Assembly: GCA_023265995.1 (NCBI GenBank)
Contig: JAHFSA010000008.1
Coordinates: 1-64,000, forward strand
DNA from: Perlucidibaca sp.
GTDB lineage: Bacteria; Pseudomonadota; Gammaproteobacteria; Pseudomonadales; Moraxellaceae
Reading direction: 5' to 3'
DNA: 64,000 bases
Every line of letters starts with the position of its first letter. Position 1 is the first letter of the stretch. Below are positions 36,983 to 44,582 of this stretch, one piece after another. The position numbers and the translations under genes were made by a program. The notes beneath the pieces are model-generated. The model was not told where the DNA came from. It was given only the letters and a program-made list of their open reading frames with translations, and did not search any database.

Positions 36983-37813
36983 ATGCCCAAGACCGACGCC
37001 TTCGGTTGCTACCTCCGCGAAGTCAGCCGCCACGCCCTGCTCTCGGCAGACGAAGAACTGCAGCTGTGCCATGCCGTGCAAGCCGGCGACCTGCAGGCAC
37101 GCCAGCGCATGATCGAGTGCAATCTGCGCCTGGTCATACGTATTGCCCGCCAGTATCAGCACAGTCACATGCTGCTCGACGACCTCGTGGAAGAAGGCAA
37201 TCTCGGGCTGATGCACGCCCTCGGCAAGTACGACCCCGGTCGCGGCTTCCGCTTCTCGACCTATGCCATCTGGTGGATACGCCAGTACATAGAGCGCGGC
37301 ATCATGAACCAGTCGCGCACCGTGCGCCTGCCCGTGCACATGGCCAAGCGCCTCAATGCCTGCTTGCGCGCCAGCCGCGAACTCGGTCAGCGCCGCTACC
37401 GCGAACCCGGCGTCGAGGACATTGCCCGTCACACGGGGCGACCGGTCAGTGAAGTGCGTGAGCTGCTGCCCTGGCGCGAGCGTCCGGCCTCGCTGGATGC
37501 TCCCCATGAAGATCAGGACTGGCACGAGACCATGCCCGACAAGGCCTGCCCGGGGCCGGCACGGGAGGTCGCCGCCAGCGACTCACGGCGGGCACTGAAC
37601 ACCTGGCTGCTGCGCCTGAAGCCGCGCGAGCGTGACATCCTGGCGCTGCGCTTCGGGCTCGGCGGCGGACCGGCGCTGACCTTCGAGCGCATTGCCGCGC
37701 ATGTCGGTGTCACCCGCGAACGCGCGCGCCAGATTCATCTGGAGGCGCTGGCACAATTGCAGCGCTGGATGCGCGAGGAAAATTTCGAGCCCGACTTCCG
37801 GGATGACCTCTGA
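36983..37813 (+). CDS. rpoS: RpoS-like group 2 sigma-70 factor
   Basis: An RNA polymerase sigma factor of 276 aa. Region 1.2 begins DAFGCYLREVSRHALLSADE. Region 2 contains the core-binding and -10 recognition stretch (EEGNLGLMHALGKYDPGRGF then RFSTYAIWWIRQYIERGIMN). Region 3 and region 4.2 follow (FERIAAHVGVTRERARQIHL). The match is closest to RpoS, but the N-terminus is shorter than in most RpoS proteins (about 330 aa) and the usual nlpD neighbour is absent. It could be a divergent RpoS or another stress sigma factor. The tRNA-Arg gene follows after 35 nt. Confidence 0.72.
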   Translation: MPKTDAFGCYLREVSRHALLSADEELQLCHAVQAGDLQARQRMIECNLRLVIRIARQYQHSHMLLDDLVEEGNLGLMHALGKYDPGRGFRFSTYAIWWIRQYIERGIMNQSRTVRLPVHMAKRLNACLRASRELGQRRYREPGVEDIARHTGRPVSEVRELLPWRERPASLDAPHEDQDWHETMPDKACPGPAREVAASDSRRALNTWLLRLKPRERDILALRFGLGGGPALTFERIAAHVGVTRERARQIHLEALAQLQRWMREENFEPDFRDDL

Positions 37814-37820
37814 CTTGCGC

Positions 37821-37826
37821 TAGAAT
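37821..37826 (+). promoter_or_regulatory. -10 box TAGAAT of tRNA-Arg
   Basis: A good -10 hexamer lies 23 nt before the mature 5' end. No convincing -35 is seen at the right spacing. Confidence 0.35.
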
Positions 37827-37848
37827 CTGCGCCCATGCAACACGCATA

Positions 37849-37925
37849 GCCTTGGTAGCTCAGCTGGATAGAGCAGCCCCCTCCTAAGGGGCAGGTCGGA
37901 CGTTCGAATCGTCTCCAGGGCGCCA
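37849..37925 (+). tRNA. tRNA-Arg (anticodon CCU)
   Basis: A 77-nt cloverleaf. The acceptor stem GCCTTGG pairs with CCAGGGC (one G-U). The D arm is AGCTCAGCTGGATAGAGC, the anticodon arm CCCCTCCTAAGGGG has CCT as the anticodon, the T arm is GACGTTCGAATCGTC, then discriminator G and an encoded CCA. It marks the border between core genes and the foreign-looking island to its right, a usual integration target. Confidence 0.95.
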
Positions 37926-37926
37926 T

Positions 37927-37957
37927 AACATATTGATTTATATTGCAATAATATGTT
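37927..37957 (+). other. A+T-rich hairpin after tRNA-Arg
   Basis: AACATATT pairs with AATATGTT around an A+T-rich loop, immediately after the CCA end and followed by TTC. It may be a weak terminator for the tRNA transcript or part of an attachment core. Confidence 0.3.
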
Positions 37958-37977
37958 TTCACTTGACTGCACTCGGC

Positions 37978-37999
37978 TTTTCCCTAGATTTTCCCTAGA
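37978..37999 (+). repeat. Tandem 11-bp repeat TTTTCCCTAGA x2
   Basis: Two exact, directly adjacent copies begin 52 nt past tRNA-Arg, followed by a further TT. Short tandem direct repeats here could be integrase arm sites or a scar of tRNA-targeted integration. Confidence 0.4.
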
Positions 38000-38249
38000 T
38001 TCAGACTGAATCGATCTGAAACGAACCGATAGCTCTTTCTGACACGGCATGCCCACCTCGGGCTCAGCCAGAACAGCCACAAAAAACCAAACACTGGTAA
38101 TCAACGAGCATTGTCTTTGATTTTTACATGCTGTTATCCACGCTGAGTAAGCCCTCTCTGAAGTTGGACACCCGCTTTAGAGTCTGAAGAAGCAGCGTCG
38201 CAAGCACCATACACAGCTTATGGGAGATGCTCCATAAGGGCTAACACAA
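38000..38249. other. Intergenic stretch with one hairpin
   Basis: No gene is supported here. A hairpin at 38217-38238 (CTTATGG with CCATAAG) lies just past the stop of the minus-strand zinc-ribbon gene and may help end its transcript. Open frames crossing the tRNA in this area are not coding. Confidence 0.4.
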
Positions 38250-39200
38250 CTAGATAGCAAAATTATAGCCAAACCCATCGCTAGTTATTATCTTAATTGA
38301 CTCACTATCACTTTGAAACGTATACGAGGTATCACACTCTCCAAAATAATCAGAAGCGAGAGGCTGCCTATCGTTACTTACTCTGATAAAGAATAGCTTT
38401 CCAGTGCACGCTACTTCACTAGGGCGCTTTAATAAAAGAATATAATCAGCCCCAATCGCATGAAAGACTCTAGAAATACTATAATTTTCACCATCCCCAC
38501 TCTTCACAAGGGTGTCATTCAAATACACCCCATCACCATTTCCGCCATGTATAATACTCAATGATCCATATTGTGTAGGCAAAATATCACCAGAAACCGC
38601 CTCTGTCTCTAGCTCCTCACGGCTCTCTATAGCTTGACTCACGTCACTTAAATTTCTTTTAACATCCGACCCTGACGGCACCACACTTACTGCCTCCGCA
38701 GCAACTGGGGCAACCAACTGGTCATTCTTTTCATAAGTCTCACCACCAAAAGTTGGCACAAAATTTACCGTCAAAATTGTCAATACGATAATCGTAATAA
38801 CTTGGGGTCCATAAGACCAGAATAGTCGCTTAAATATTAGATCCCAAAATCCATTCCCAAAATACATGGCAGGAAGTGCATATCGCCTAACAAAATCTGC
38901 CAAAATCCACGCAAAAGGAGACACCACTGTTACAACAATTAATCTCACCACAATCCAAGATGAATCCGTCCCAAGCTCTCTCGAAAATATAAAAATCAGC
39001 CCGTACGACATCAACAAAATTAAATAAAATAGAGCCGGCAGCCGCGCCTTACCCGCCACTTGGCTTACGACCTCCCCACTACCCATGTCACCAGCCACTT
39101 CAGCCACAGTTGACTGCCCGGCAGACTGTGACTCCCCACAATATCTACACTTAATTGCAGCATCCTGAATCATTTCTGCACAAAAAATGCAACACTTCAT
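38250..39200 (-). CDS. Orphan zinc-ribbon membrane protein
   Basis: A 316-aa protein I do not recognise as a named family. It begins with a zinc ribbon (CIFC at residues 4-7, CRYC at 18-21) on the cytoplasmic side. Three hydrophobic helices follow (about residues 54-72, 85-106 and 140-160). The C-terminal ~150 aa is a polar, probably extracytoplasmic domain containing GGNGDGVYLNDTLVKSGDG. The start ATG lies 7 nt after AAGGA; two upstream ATGs are less well placed. Codon and base use is A+T-rich, unlike the core genes, pointing to horizontal origin. A possible partner is the GYF_2 membrane protein upstream. Confidence 0.7.
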   Translation of the reverse strand: MKCCIFCAEMIQDAAIKCRYCGESQSAGQSTVAEVAGDMGSGEVVSQVAGKARLPALFYLILLMSYGLIFIFSRELGTDSSWIVVRLIVVTVVSPFAWILADFVRRYALPAMYFGNGFWDLIFKRLFWSYGPQVITIIVLTILTVNFVPTFGGETYEKNDQLVAPVAAEAVSVVPSGSDVKRNLSDVSQAIESREELETEAVSGDILPTQYGSLSIIHGGNGDGVYLNDTLVKSGDGENYSISRVFHAIGADYILLLKRPSEVACTGKLFFIRVSNDRQPLASDYFGECDTSYTFQSDSESIKIITSDGFGYNFAI

Positions 39201-39589
39201 AAGCATATCCTTAAATTTAGACTCTTCGCGACGGTCCACTCAGCTTAATATGACTTTTCTTGCCGTGGGTGAGATGAGGCAGAAGCATCTCGGATATTAT
39301 TTTTGTGCCGCAAACATCAATGCCTAGAACATTACTTCACTTCTGAGCATACCGATTATGCTGCGGATTTGAAAGGGCTTTTACATGTGCAACAAATGCA
39401 GCCCCATGCCGGCCATACCAGGGCAACTCTGCACCCTTCCTGACCGCTTACAACTGATCTGCAGTTCCTTCGGCCAGCTAAGCCCGCATGCAAGCCAGTA
39501 GATCAAGCGATGCACTCGCGGCCAACCAAGCGACCATAAAATATTAGATAAAAACTAAAACCCCATTAATACTGGCGATCAAAATCCAG
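39201..39589. other. Intergenic region without recognised gene
   Basis: 389 bp between two minus-strand hypothetical genes. Its middle part is more G+C-rich than the flanking genes, as if it were of different origin, but no ORF, RNA or repeat is supported. It must contain the promoter of the zinc-ribbon gene. Confidence 0.4.
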
Positions 39590-40705
39590 CTAAAACTCAC
39601 TTGGCGCCCCGCCACACCCAACCGTAAACTCATTTATAATATCCATTTTTACTGGTGCGTCCTCGCCAATTTCCTCTCGTAATGCCGCCAATTTGGTCTG
39701 AACGCATGCTTCTACAGTATTTGCTGCCGTTGGCTCAGGAACCGAACTAGCATCAACTTGAGCACCATCACCATATCTTATAGCCTCTGATTCCGACCCC
39801 CCATCCGATAAACTAGCACCAGCTGCATCTGAAGAATTTCTTACAAAACCGAAAATACTCTCAACACCATCGCTAGATATCATCTTCAGATGAAAAGAAC
39901 CATCCCCACTTTTATCGTAAACCTTCCCAATAACCCATAAGTTATTTTTCTCCGCCCCGAAATTAACAACTATCGAGCTATTATCCTCATCATACTCAAC
40001 AACTTTGCCGGTAAATTTTTTATCTAGCAAAGCCAAAGAGATAATATCATCCTTGCCACCAATCTCAATAATTCCCACATCCTCAGATGACCATACCCCA
40101 CTAATATCACCGATGAAGCTTGAGTAATCCTTATGATACAGCGGCGCAATCAGCAGTAAAGCAAAACAAATAGTCCAAACAAGAAGGTATGATGGCTTGT
40201 GCCCAAGCGCACGCGAACGCTTAAGCATATACACAGGAACAAACCACGCCCACTGGCTAAATTTTGAAGTATCATAGCCCGCCAAACGCAACCTTCTCTC
40301 ATCTGCATAGCCAACAGCAACATTTAAAATAAACGTCACAAAGAAAAACTGACCAGAATACTTATCTAAAGCAGAGCCTCCCCCATAAACAGCCGCCGCA
40401 ATTCCATACTCAACTAGCATCCCGATGATTGGCGCAAATGCAAGAATCCAAATCAATGAGCCATTAACTCCAGACGCATGAAGTGGTGGCGGTGAGTGAC
40501 TGCAAATATAATCTGCAAGATCAGTTAACTCTGCCTTTTCCCAGCTCTTGCTCCCTCGCTTCCAAACCAAATCTCCATACGAGATAGTTCCAGCCTTAAT
40601 AAGCTCATGCATTTCATCAAGACTAATAGCACCAACTCGTCGCCCATTTTTTTCATAAAACCAATTCTTATTTGAATAATCAATCACAACTGCCTCTGCC
40701 TCCAT
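39590..40705 (-). CDS. GYF_2-domain multipass membrane protein
   Basis: A 371-aa protein. Residues ~14-66 form a GYF_2 domain (NWFYEKNGRRVGAISLDEM, then GDLVWKRGSKSWEKA), a small module usually found at the cytoplasmic N-terminus of bacterial membrane proteins. Four hydrophobic segments follow (from SLIWILAFAPIIGMLVEYG to YLLVWTICFALLLIAPLY). The C-terminal ~170 aa polar domain includes ISGVWSSEDVGIIEIGGKDD and a Cys-containing end (TVGCGGAPSEF). The ATG follows GAGAGG by 7 nt. Function unknown. A+T-rich composition and orphan status suggest acquired DNA. Confidence 0.7.
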   Translation of the reverse strand: MEAEAVVIDYSNKNWFYEKNGRRVGAISLDEMHELIKAGTISYGDLVWKRGSKSWEKAELTDLADYICSHSPPPLHASGVNGSLIWILAFAPIIGMLVEYGIAAAVYGGGSALDKYSGQFFFVTFILNVAVGYADERRLRLAGYDTSKFSQWAWFVPVYMLKRSRALGHKPSYLLVWTICFALLLIAPLYHKDYSSFIGDISGVWSSEDVGIIEIGGKDDIISLALLDKKFTGKVVEYDEDNSSIVVNFGAEKNNLWVIGKVYDKSGDGSFHLKMISSDGVESIFGFVRNSSDAAGASLSDGGSESEAIRYGDGAQVDASSVPEPTAANTVEACVQTKLAALREEIGEDAPVKMDIINEFTVGCGGAPSEF

Positions 40706-40833
40706 ACAATTGCCTCTCTTATGCACACTAAGATAATTGGGCACGTTGAAACCAATAAGAGGCAACAATCTAAGCCACCAACTGCTAATCATAGTATGTA
40801 GAATCATGGTATGCAAGAAAGCACATTTTGCGG

Positions 40834-41061
40834 ATGCCAATCCATCCAAATGACTGCCCTCTTGTCACTATCTTTGCCGCCAATGTGAAGCGCCTTCGTC
40901 TTGAGGCTAGCCTGTCACAAGAGGAGCTTGGCGAAGCCGCTGGCGTACACCGTACATACATTGGCATGCTTGAGCGCGGCGAGAAAAATGTGACTATCTA
41001 CAACATTGAGCGCCTTGCGAAAGCACTCAATGTTGAAGCTCATGAGCTATTAGTGCCGTAG
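40834..41061 (+). CDS. Small XRE-family helix-turn-helix regulator
   Basis: A 75-aa single-domain DNA-binding protein. The HTH_3 fold is clear: VKRLRLEASLSQEELGEAAG, VHRTYIGMLERGEKN, then IYNIERLAKALNVEAHELL. It resembles controller proteins of restriction-modification and defence loci, but no such genes are adjacent. The start is either this ATG or a TTG two codons earlier; no strong ribosome site separates them. It is divergent from the GYF_2 gene, with about 130 nt between, and may regulate it. Confidence 0.8.
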   Translation: MPIHPNDCPLVTIFAANVKRLRLEASLSQEELGEAAGVHRTYIGMLERGEKNVTIYNIERLAKALNVEAHELLVP

Positions 41062-41276
41062 CTCACCTGCAAGCTTCGAGCGGCACCCTCCCACTATCGG
41101 ACTCGTAGACATACCTACACTCGATCTGAGCTCATGCCTGACTACGCCAGCACTCACAATCTGCACACGACTATGGGACGCAGATAACCAGTCCGTCGCG
41201 GACTCACGCCCACTGTGCACTTGAGATCGCCCAACGAAGGGAAACGCTAACGTCGATCCAACGAATGCCAGGAAGC

Positions 41277-41298
41277 AAAAGGCCGCCCTTAGACGGCC
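41277..41298 (-). terminator. Intrinsic terminator of the H-NS-like gene
   Basis: On the minus strand a stem of GGCCG with CGGCC (8-nt loop) is followed by TTTT, about 22 nt past the stop codon. The region 41062-41276 to its left holds no recognised gene. Confidence 0.55.
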
Positions 41299-41319
41299 CA
41301 CTCAGCTCAACGACCGCGA

Positions 41320-41646
41320 TCAGATCGCGAGATCTTCAAGCCTCTTGCCTTCGGCAATCAGCGCAGCCAACCACAGCGGCTGGCGACCACGACCACTCCA
41401 GGTCTGGCTGGCATCGTTCGGATTGCGGTACTTGGCAGCAACTGACGACTTGGCCTTGGCTGGCTTCTTGTCAGCAGTGATTTCAAACAGTTCTGCAAGG
41501 GAAACGCCCGCCTCGCGAGCCAACTTCTCCATATCGGCGATGAGGGACTTCTTGGCCTGCGCCTTCTTGCGCGTGATTTCATCCTGAACCTGAACAGCCA
41601 ATGCTTCCAGTTGGGACACACTCAGACTCGAGACATCAATTGTCAT
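41320..41646 (-). CDS. H-NS-family nucleoid protein
   Basis: A 108-aa histone-like protein. The N-terminal part is a coiled-coil oligomerisation region (SVSQLEALAVQVQDEITRKK). The C-terminal DNA-binding motif is AAKYRNPNDASQTWSGRGRQ followed by PLWL, the classic H-NS TWSGRGR core with AT-hook-like behaviour. H-NS paralogues carried on islands often silence A+T-rich acquired genes, which fits the neighbouring sequence. It has its own terminator. The ~300 nt upstream, up to the IS element, holds two small hairpins (around 41865-41890 and 41892-41907) and presumably the promoter. Confidence 0.88.
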   Translation of the reverse strand: MTIDVSSLSVSQLEALAVQVQDEITRKKAQAKKSLIADMEKLAREAGVSLAELFEITADKKPAKAKSSVAAKYRNPNDASQTWSGRGRQPLWLAALIAEGKRLEDLAI

Positions 41647-41950
41647 AAGAGGTTACTTACGTCTAGTGGATCGGGAACAACCATTCTATCTGAAGATAGC
41701 GCACTCTGACGCCATCAAATATGTACCTCATGCGCCTTACATGCTGGCGAAGGCCGTGGGTACAGTCTATACCTTATAGACATATCACTGTGACGAGTAC
41801 GAGATGCCCCTCGCTCCACGCTTTTATCTATCTATCCCTATCGCTTTGATCCGCCAGAACTATCCAAATGGTCTAGATGGTTGGATAGACGAGCATGCAG
41901 CCATGCTTGGTACAAAAAACCGCTTAGTTGCCCATTACCGTCATTCAAAC

Positions 41951-42084
41951 TGACCACCAATCGCCAGCCAATATGACCAGCGACGCCATGGAAGCTGACT
42001 GGCACCACCGGGGAGCTGACCATCATTTTCAAGTCGCTGACCAGCAGTGCCAGCTAGCTGACCACTGTCGCCAGGTTACTGACC
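41951..42084 (+). repeat. Seven TGACC repeats with 21-bp period at the IS21 left end
   Basis: TGACC/TGACT motifs start at 41951, 41974, 41996, 42017, 42038, 42059 and 42080, so the spacing is 23, 22, then 21 nt. Most are followed by A and preceded by GC. Repeated terminal motifs of this kind are known in the IS21 family and are thought to bind the transposase. The last copy overlaps the istB stop codon. Confidence 0.7.
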
Positions 42085-42816
42085 ACTTTCGGCTTTCAAT
42101 TTACGCATCGACTCGCCCTTCAAGGCGATTTTATGGCTGCTATGCACGAGCCGGTCCAGAATCGCATCGGCAAGCGCTGGGTCATTGATAAAGCCATGCC
42201 ATTCCTTGACGGGCATTTGACCCAAGACAATCGTTGAGCTGGCACCCACACGATCATCAAGCAGCTCCAGAAGATCCGCACGCCCCCGGCTGGTCATCTG
42301 ATTCAAGCCGAAGTCATCGAGAATCAGCAACTGCATCTTCATTAGCTGACTGCGCATTTTCCCGATGGAGCCATCCTCATGGGCGATGGCCATCTCCTCT
42401 AACAGTCGGGCTGTCCGACGATATGCCACAGTTAAACCGTGACGCGCGGCCTCCAGACCTAATGCACATGACAGGAATGTTTTTCCCGTTCCTGCTGGGC
42501 CAGTGATCAGAAGGTTCTGCTGCTTCCAGATCCATGCACAACCTAGTAGCCCAGCGACGACACTTTTCTCCAGACCACGGCCTGGCCGGTAATCGAGATC
42601 TTCTGGCAGGGCCTGCACCTTCAAACGCGCATTTTTCAGAATGCGCTTGAATCGCTGGGTATCGCGATGGCTGTTTTCTGCATCGACCAGCATCTGTATG
42701 CGCTGCTCAAAAGAAGCACCGCTGAAGGCGGGTTGGCTCAGCTGCCTTTCAAGCGCGATAGCCATCCCCTGAAGACGAAGTGTGCGAAGTTGTTCAATCG
42801 TGTTGACAGCATTCAT
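42076..42816 (-). CDS. istB: IS21 helper ATPase IstB
   Basis: The AAA+ transposition helper of 246 aa that selects target DNA and stimulates IstA. Walker A is ITGPAGTGKTFLSCALG, Walker B is LLILDDFGL, and the N-terminal region LRLQGMAIALERQLSQPAF is typical. It starts 15 nt after istA. Its stop codon lies in the last of the TGACC terminal repeats. It looks intact. Confidence 0.95.
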   Translation of the reverse strand: MNAVNTIEQLRTLRLQGMAIALERQLSQPAFSGASFEQRIQMLVDAENSHRDTQRFKRILKNARLKVQALPEDLDYRPGRGLEKSVVAGLLGCAWIWKQQNLLITGPAGTGKTFLSCALGLEAARHGLTVAYRRTARLLEEMAIAHEDGSIGKMRSQLMKMQLLILDDFGLNQMTSRGRADLLELLDDRVGASSTIVLGQMPVKEWHGFINDPALADAILDRLVHSSHKIALKGESMRKLKAESGQ

Positions 42817-42831
42817 ATTGATTTTCCTGGA

Positions 42832-44364
42832 TCACTGGTAGGTTTCTGGGCCACGGACGTTCTCGTGCGCCGGCAGCGGGCAGTTGCTTTCTTGCCCTCG
42901 GATTGGGGCGGTTTCAATGCGTCTTTTCAGCATCGAGCGGACTGAGCTTGGGCTGGTTGCCTGAATACGGATGGCGCGTTGGCAGGCCGCTTCGAGTCGA
43001 TCAAGGCCGTACTCTCTGGCCATGTTCTTCAATCCCTGCAGCGCGCGGAGGGAGGCCAGTGGCCGCTGAGACCTTTCGATGTGATGCTGAGCAAACTGGT
43101 TGATGGCTGGGCCTGAGCGTGCCGCCCACGCAACCAGATCCCCAAGCTGTTCTTGTGAGTAAGCTCTGTGGTTGGCTGGTTGATGCCCCCAGTCGGTTGT
43201 GCTGCCTTGTCGCACGTTGCTTCTCAGGTGGGTGGCGACCGGAAACGATTCATGCTTGTGAAAGACCTCGATCAGTGTGGCCGTCACGCGGATGCGAACC
43301 TGCGTCCCGACCAGCCGATAGGGCACCGAGTAGTGGTGGTCATCCCAGGTGACGTGGTAGTCCTGCGGAACTGTCACGCTGAGCTTCCACTCGGCAAACT
43401 CATATCGCCGCTCAGGCAGTGGTTTCAGTGCTGGCCTGTCCAGCTCATCGAATAGCTGATTGCGTGACCTGCCGCCTTGGCTGCGCATGGGTTTGTCATT
43501 CATCTGTTGCAGCAATCGCGCGATTTCAGCGTTCAAGTCGCTCAGTGAGTAAAAGACGTGGTTGCGTAACTTGGCCAGAATCCAGCGCTGCACCAGCAGC
43601 ACGCCGATTTCAACCGGTGCCTTGTCCTTGGGCCTTCGTGGTCGCGCAGGCACAACCACGGTGTCGTAATGCCTGGCTAGTTCGGCAAACGTGTGGTTGA
43701 TGATCGCGCCCTCTGATTTTGAAACGCGATCCACGGCAGCCTTGAGGTTGTCGGGCACCAGGATGGTGGGAACACCACCAAAGAACTCAAGGGCTTTGAC
43801 ATTGGCCTTGCACCAGTCGTGCAGTCGCTGTGTCTTCGTGGCATAGGCAAACGTCTTGCGACTAGCACCCAGTACGGCTACGAATAGTTCGACGGGGCAA
43901 CGTACCCCAGTCAGCGGGTCGGTGACTGATGGCCGCTTGCCTGAGTAATCGAGGAAAAGCTGATGACCTGGTTGACGGGGCTGACGCATGACCAGTCCCA
44001 TCGAGCGCTCATAGCGGGCATGACGCCGCCTGAACTCGGTCTCTGACATGACCCCACTCGGGGTTGCAGCTGCATACTCTTCGTAGAGCAGCGTCAGGGT
44101 CACACTCGGCTTGCGCAGCTCCTCATGCACATAGGCAAAGTCGGGCTCGACAAAGCGCTTGCGTTGAGCCGCGCGACCGTTATTGAGCCTGGCGTCCAGT
44201 GCAGCATCCGAGAGCGGCTGAATATCCGCCCATGACAATCCCTCTTCGCGCAGTCGTGCCCGATATCGCTGCACTGTGTTGTGGGAAATACCCAGCGCCA
44301 TGCCAATCTGGCGGCTGCTAAGCGCCGTATTCAACAGCTGGCGACACAAATCCTTCAGGTTCAT
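42832..44364 (-). CDS. istA: IS21 transposase IstA
   Basis: A DDE transposase of 510 aa. The N-terminal HTH is SSRQIGMALGISHNTVQRYR. The catalytic core has Asp in LFLDYSGKRP, Asp in ILVPDNLKAAV and Glu in KAPVEIGVLLVQR. The C-terminal mu-transposase-like beta-barrel follows (DYHVTWDDHHYSVPYRLVG). No frameshift is seen. The ~220-nt leader upstream holds a 12-bp inverted repeat and a candidate small RNA. Confidence 0.95.
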   Translation of the reverse strand: MNLKDLCRQLLNTALSSRQIGMALGISHNTVQRYRARLREEGLSWADIQPLSDAALDARLNNGRAAQRKRFVEPDFAYVHEELRKPSVTLTLLYEEYAAATPSGVMSETEFRRRHARYERSMGLVMRQPRQPGHQLFLDYSGKRPSVTDPLTGVRCPVELFVAVLGASRKTFAYATKTQRLHDWCKANVKALEFFGGVPTILVPDNLKAAVDRVSKSEGAIINHTFAELARHYDTVVVPARPRRPKDKAPVEIGVLLVQRWILAKLRNHVFYSLSDLNAEIARLLQQMNDKPMRSQGGRSRNQLFDELDRPALKPLPERRYEFAEWKLSVTVPQDYHVTWDDHHYSVPYRLVGTQVRIRVTATLIEVFHKHESFPVATHLRSNVRQGSTTDWGHQPANHRAYSQEQLGDLVAWAARSGPAINQFAQHHIERSQRPLASLRALQGLKNMAREYGLDRLEAACQRAIRIQATSPSSVRSMLKRRIETAPIRGQESNCPLPAHENVRGPETYQ

Positions 44365-44502
44365 GCCTGCATTCTCGTCAAAGTGGTTTTTGTGGCGCGG
44401 GCCTGCTGTGTTTCTCTGTCGAGGGGGTGAACACGCGCGTGAGCGTGCGAGGCGTTACCTCGGCCCTTGACAAAGAAGACAGGCACAATTGAGAATGCAG
44501 GC
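44365..44502. repeat. 12-bp inverted repeat flanking the istA leader
   Basis: GCCTGCATTCTC at 44365-44376 is repeated inverted as GAGAATGCAGGC at 44491-44502. The right copy overlaps the -10 region of the candidate small RNA promoter. It may be a regulatory or transposase-binding site. Confidence 0.45.
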
Positions 44503-44565
44503 GTCGGCTAGTAATCGACTCTGCTTCTCAAGGCCTGTGTCCTGCAAAGACACGGGCCTTTTTGT
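44503..44565 (+). ncRNA. Candidate small RNA opposite the istA leader
   Basis: A promoter-like pair on the plus strand (TTGACA at 44467-44472, 18-nt spacer, GAGAAT at 44491-44496) would start a transcript near 44503. The transcript would have a small stem (GTCG/CGAC) and end at a strong intrinsic terminator. No ORF fits. If istA is transcribed from further right, this RNA would be antisense to its leader. No expression evidence exists. Confidence 0.25.
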
Positions 44566-44570
44566 TTTTG
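44531..44570 (+). terminator. Strong intrinsic terminator inside the IS21 right end
   Basis: An 11-bp stem (AGGCCTGTGTC with GACACGGGCCT, one G-U, 7-nt loop) is followed by TTTTTGTTTTT on the plus strand. No gene ends here on that strand, which is why a small RNA or an insulating role is suggested. Confidence 0.75.
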
Positions 44571-44582
44571 CCCGCGAGTGGG

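Noticed and set aside
37820-38104. Minus-strand frame crossing tRNA-Arg
   Set aside because: It is a translation through a tRNA gene, a common annotation artefact, and has no start signal or domain. No integrase remnant could be read in this stretch.
38250-41061. Restriction-modification system suggested by the small XRE regulator
   Set aside because: The neighbouring genes are membrane proteins without methylase or endonuclease motifs.
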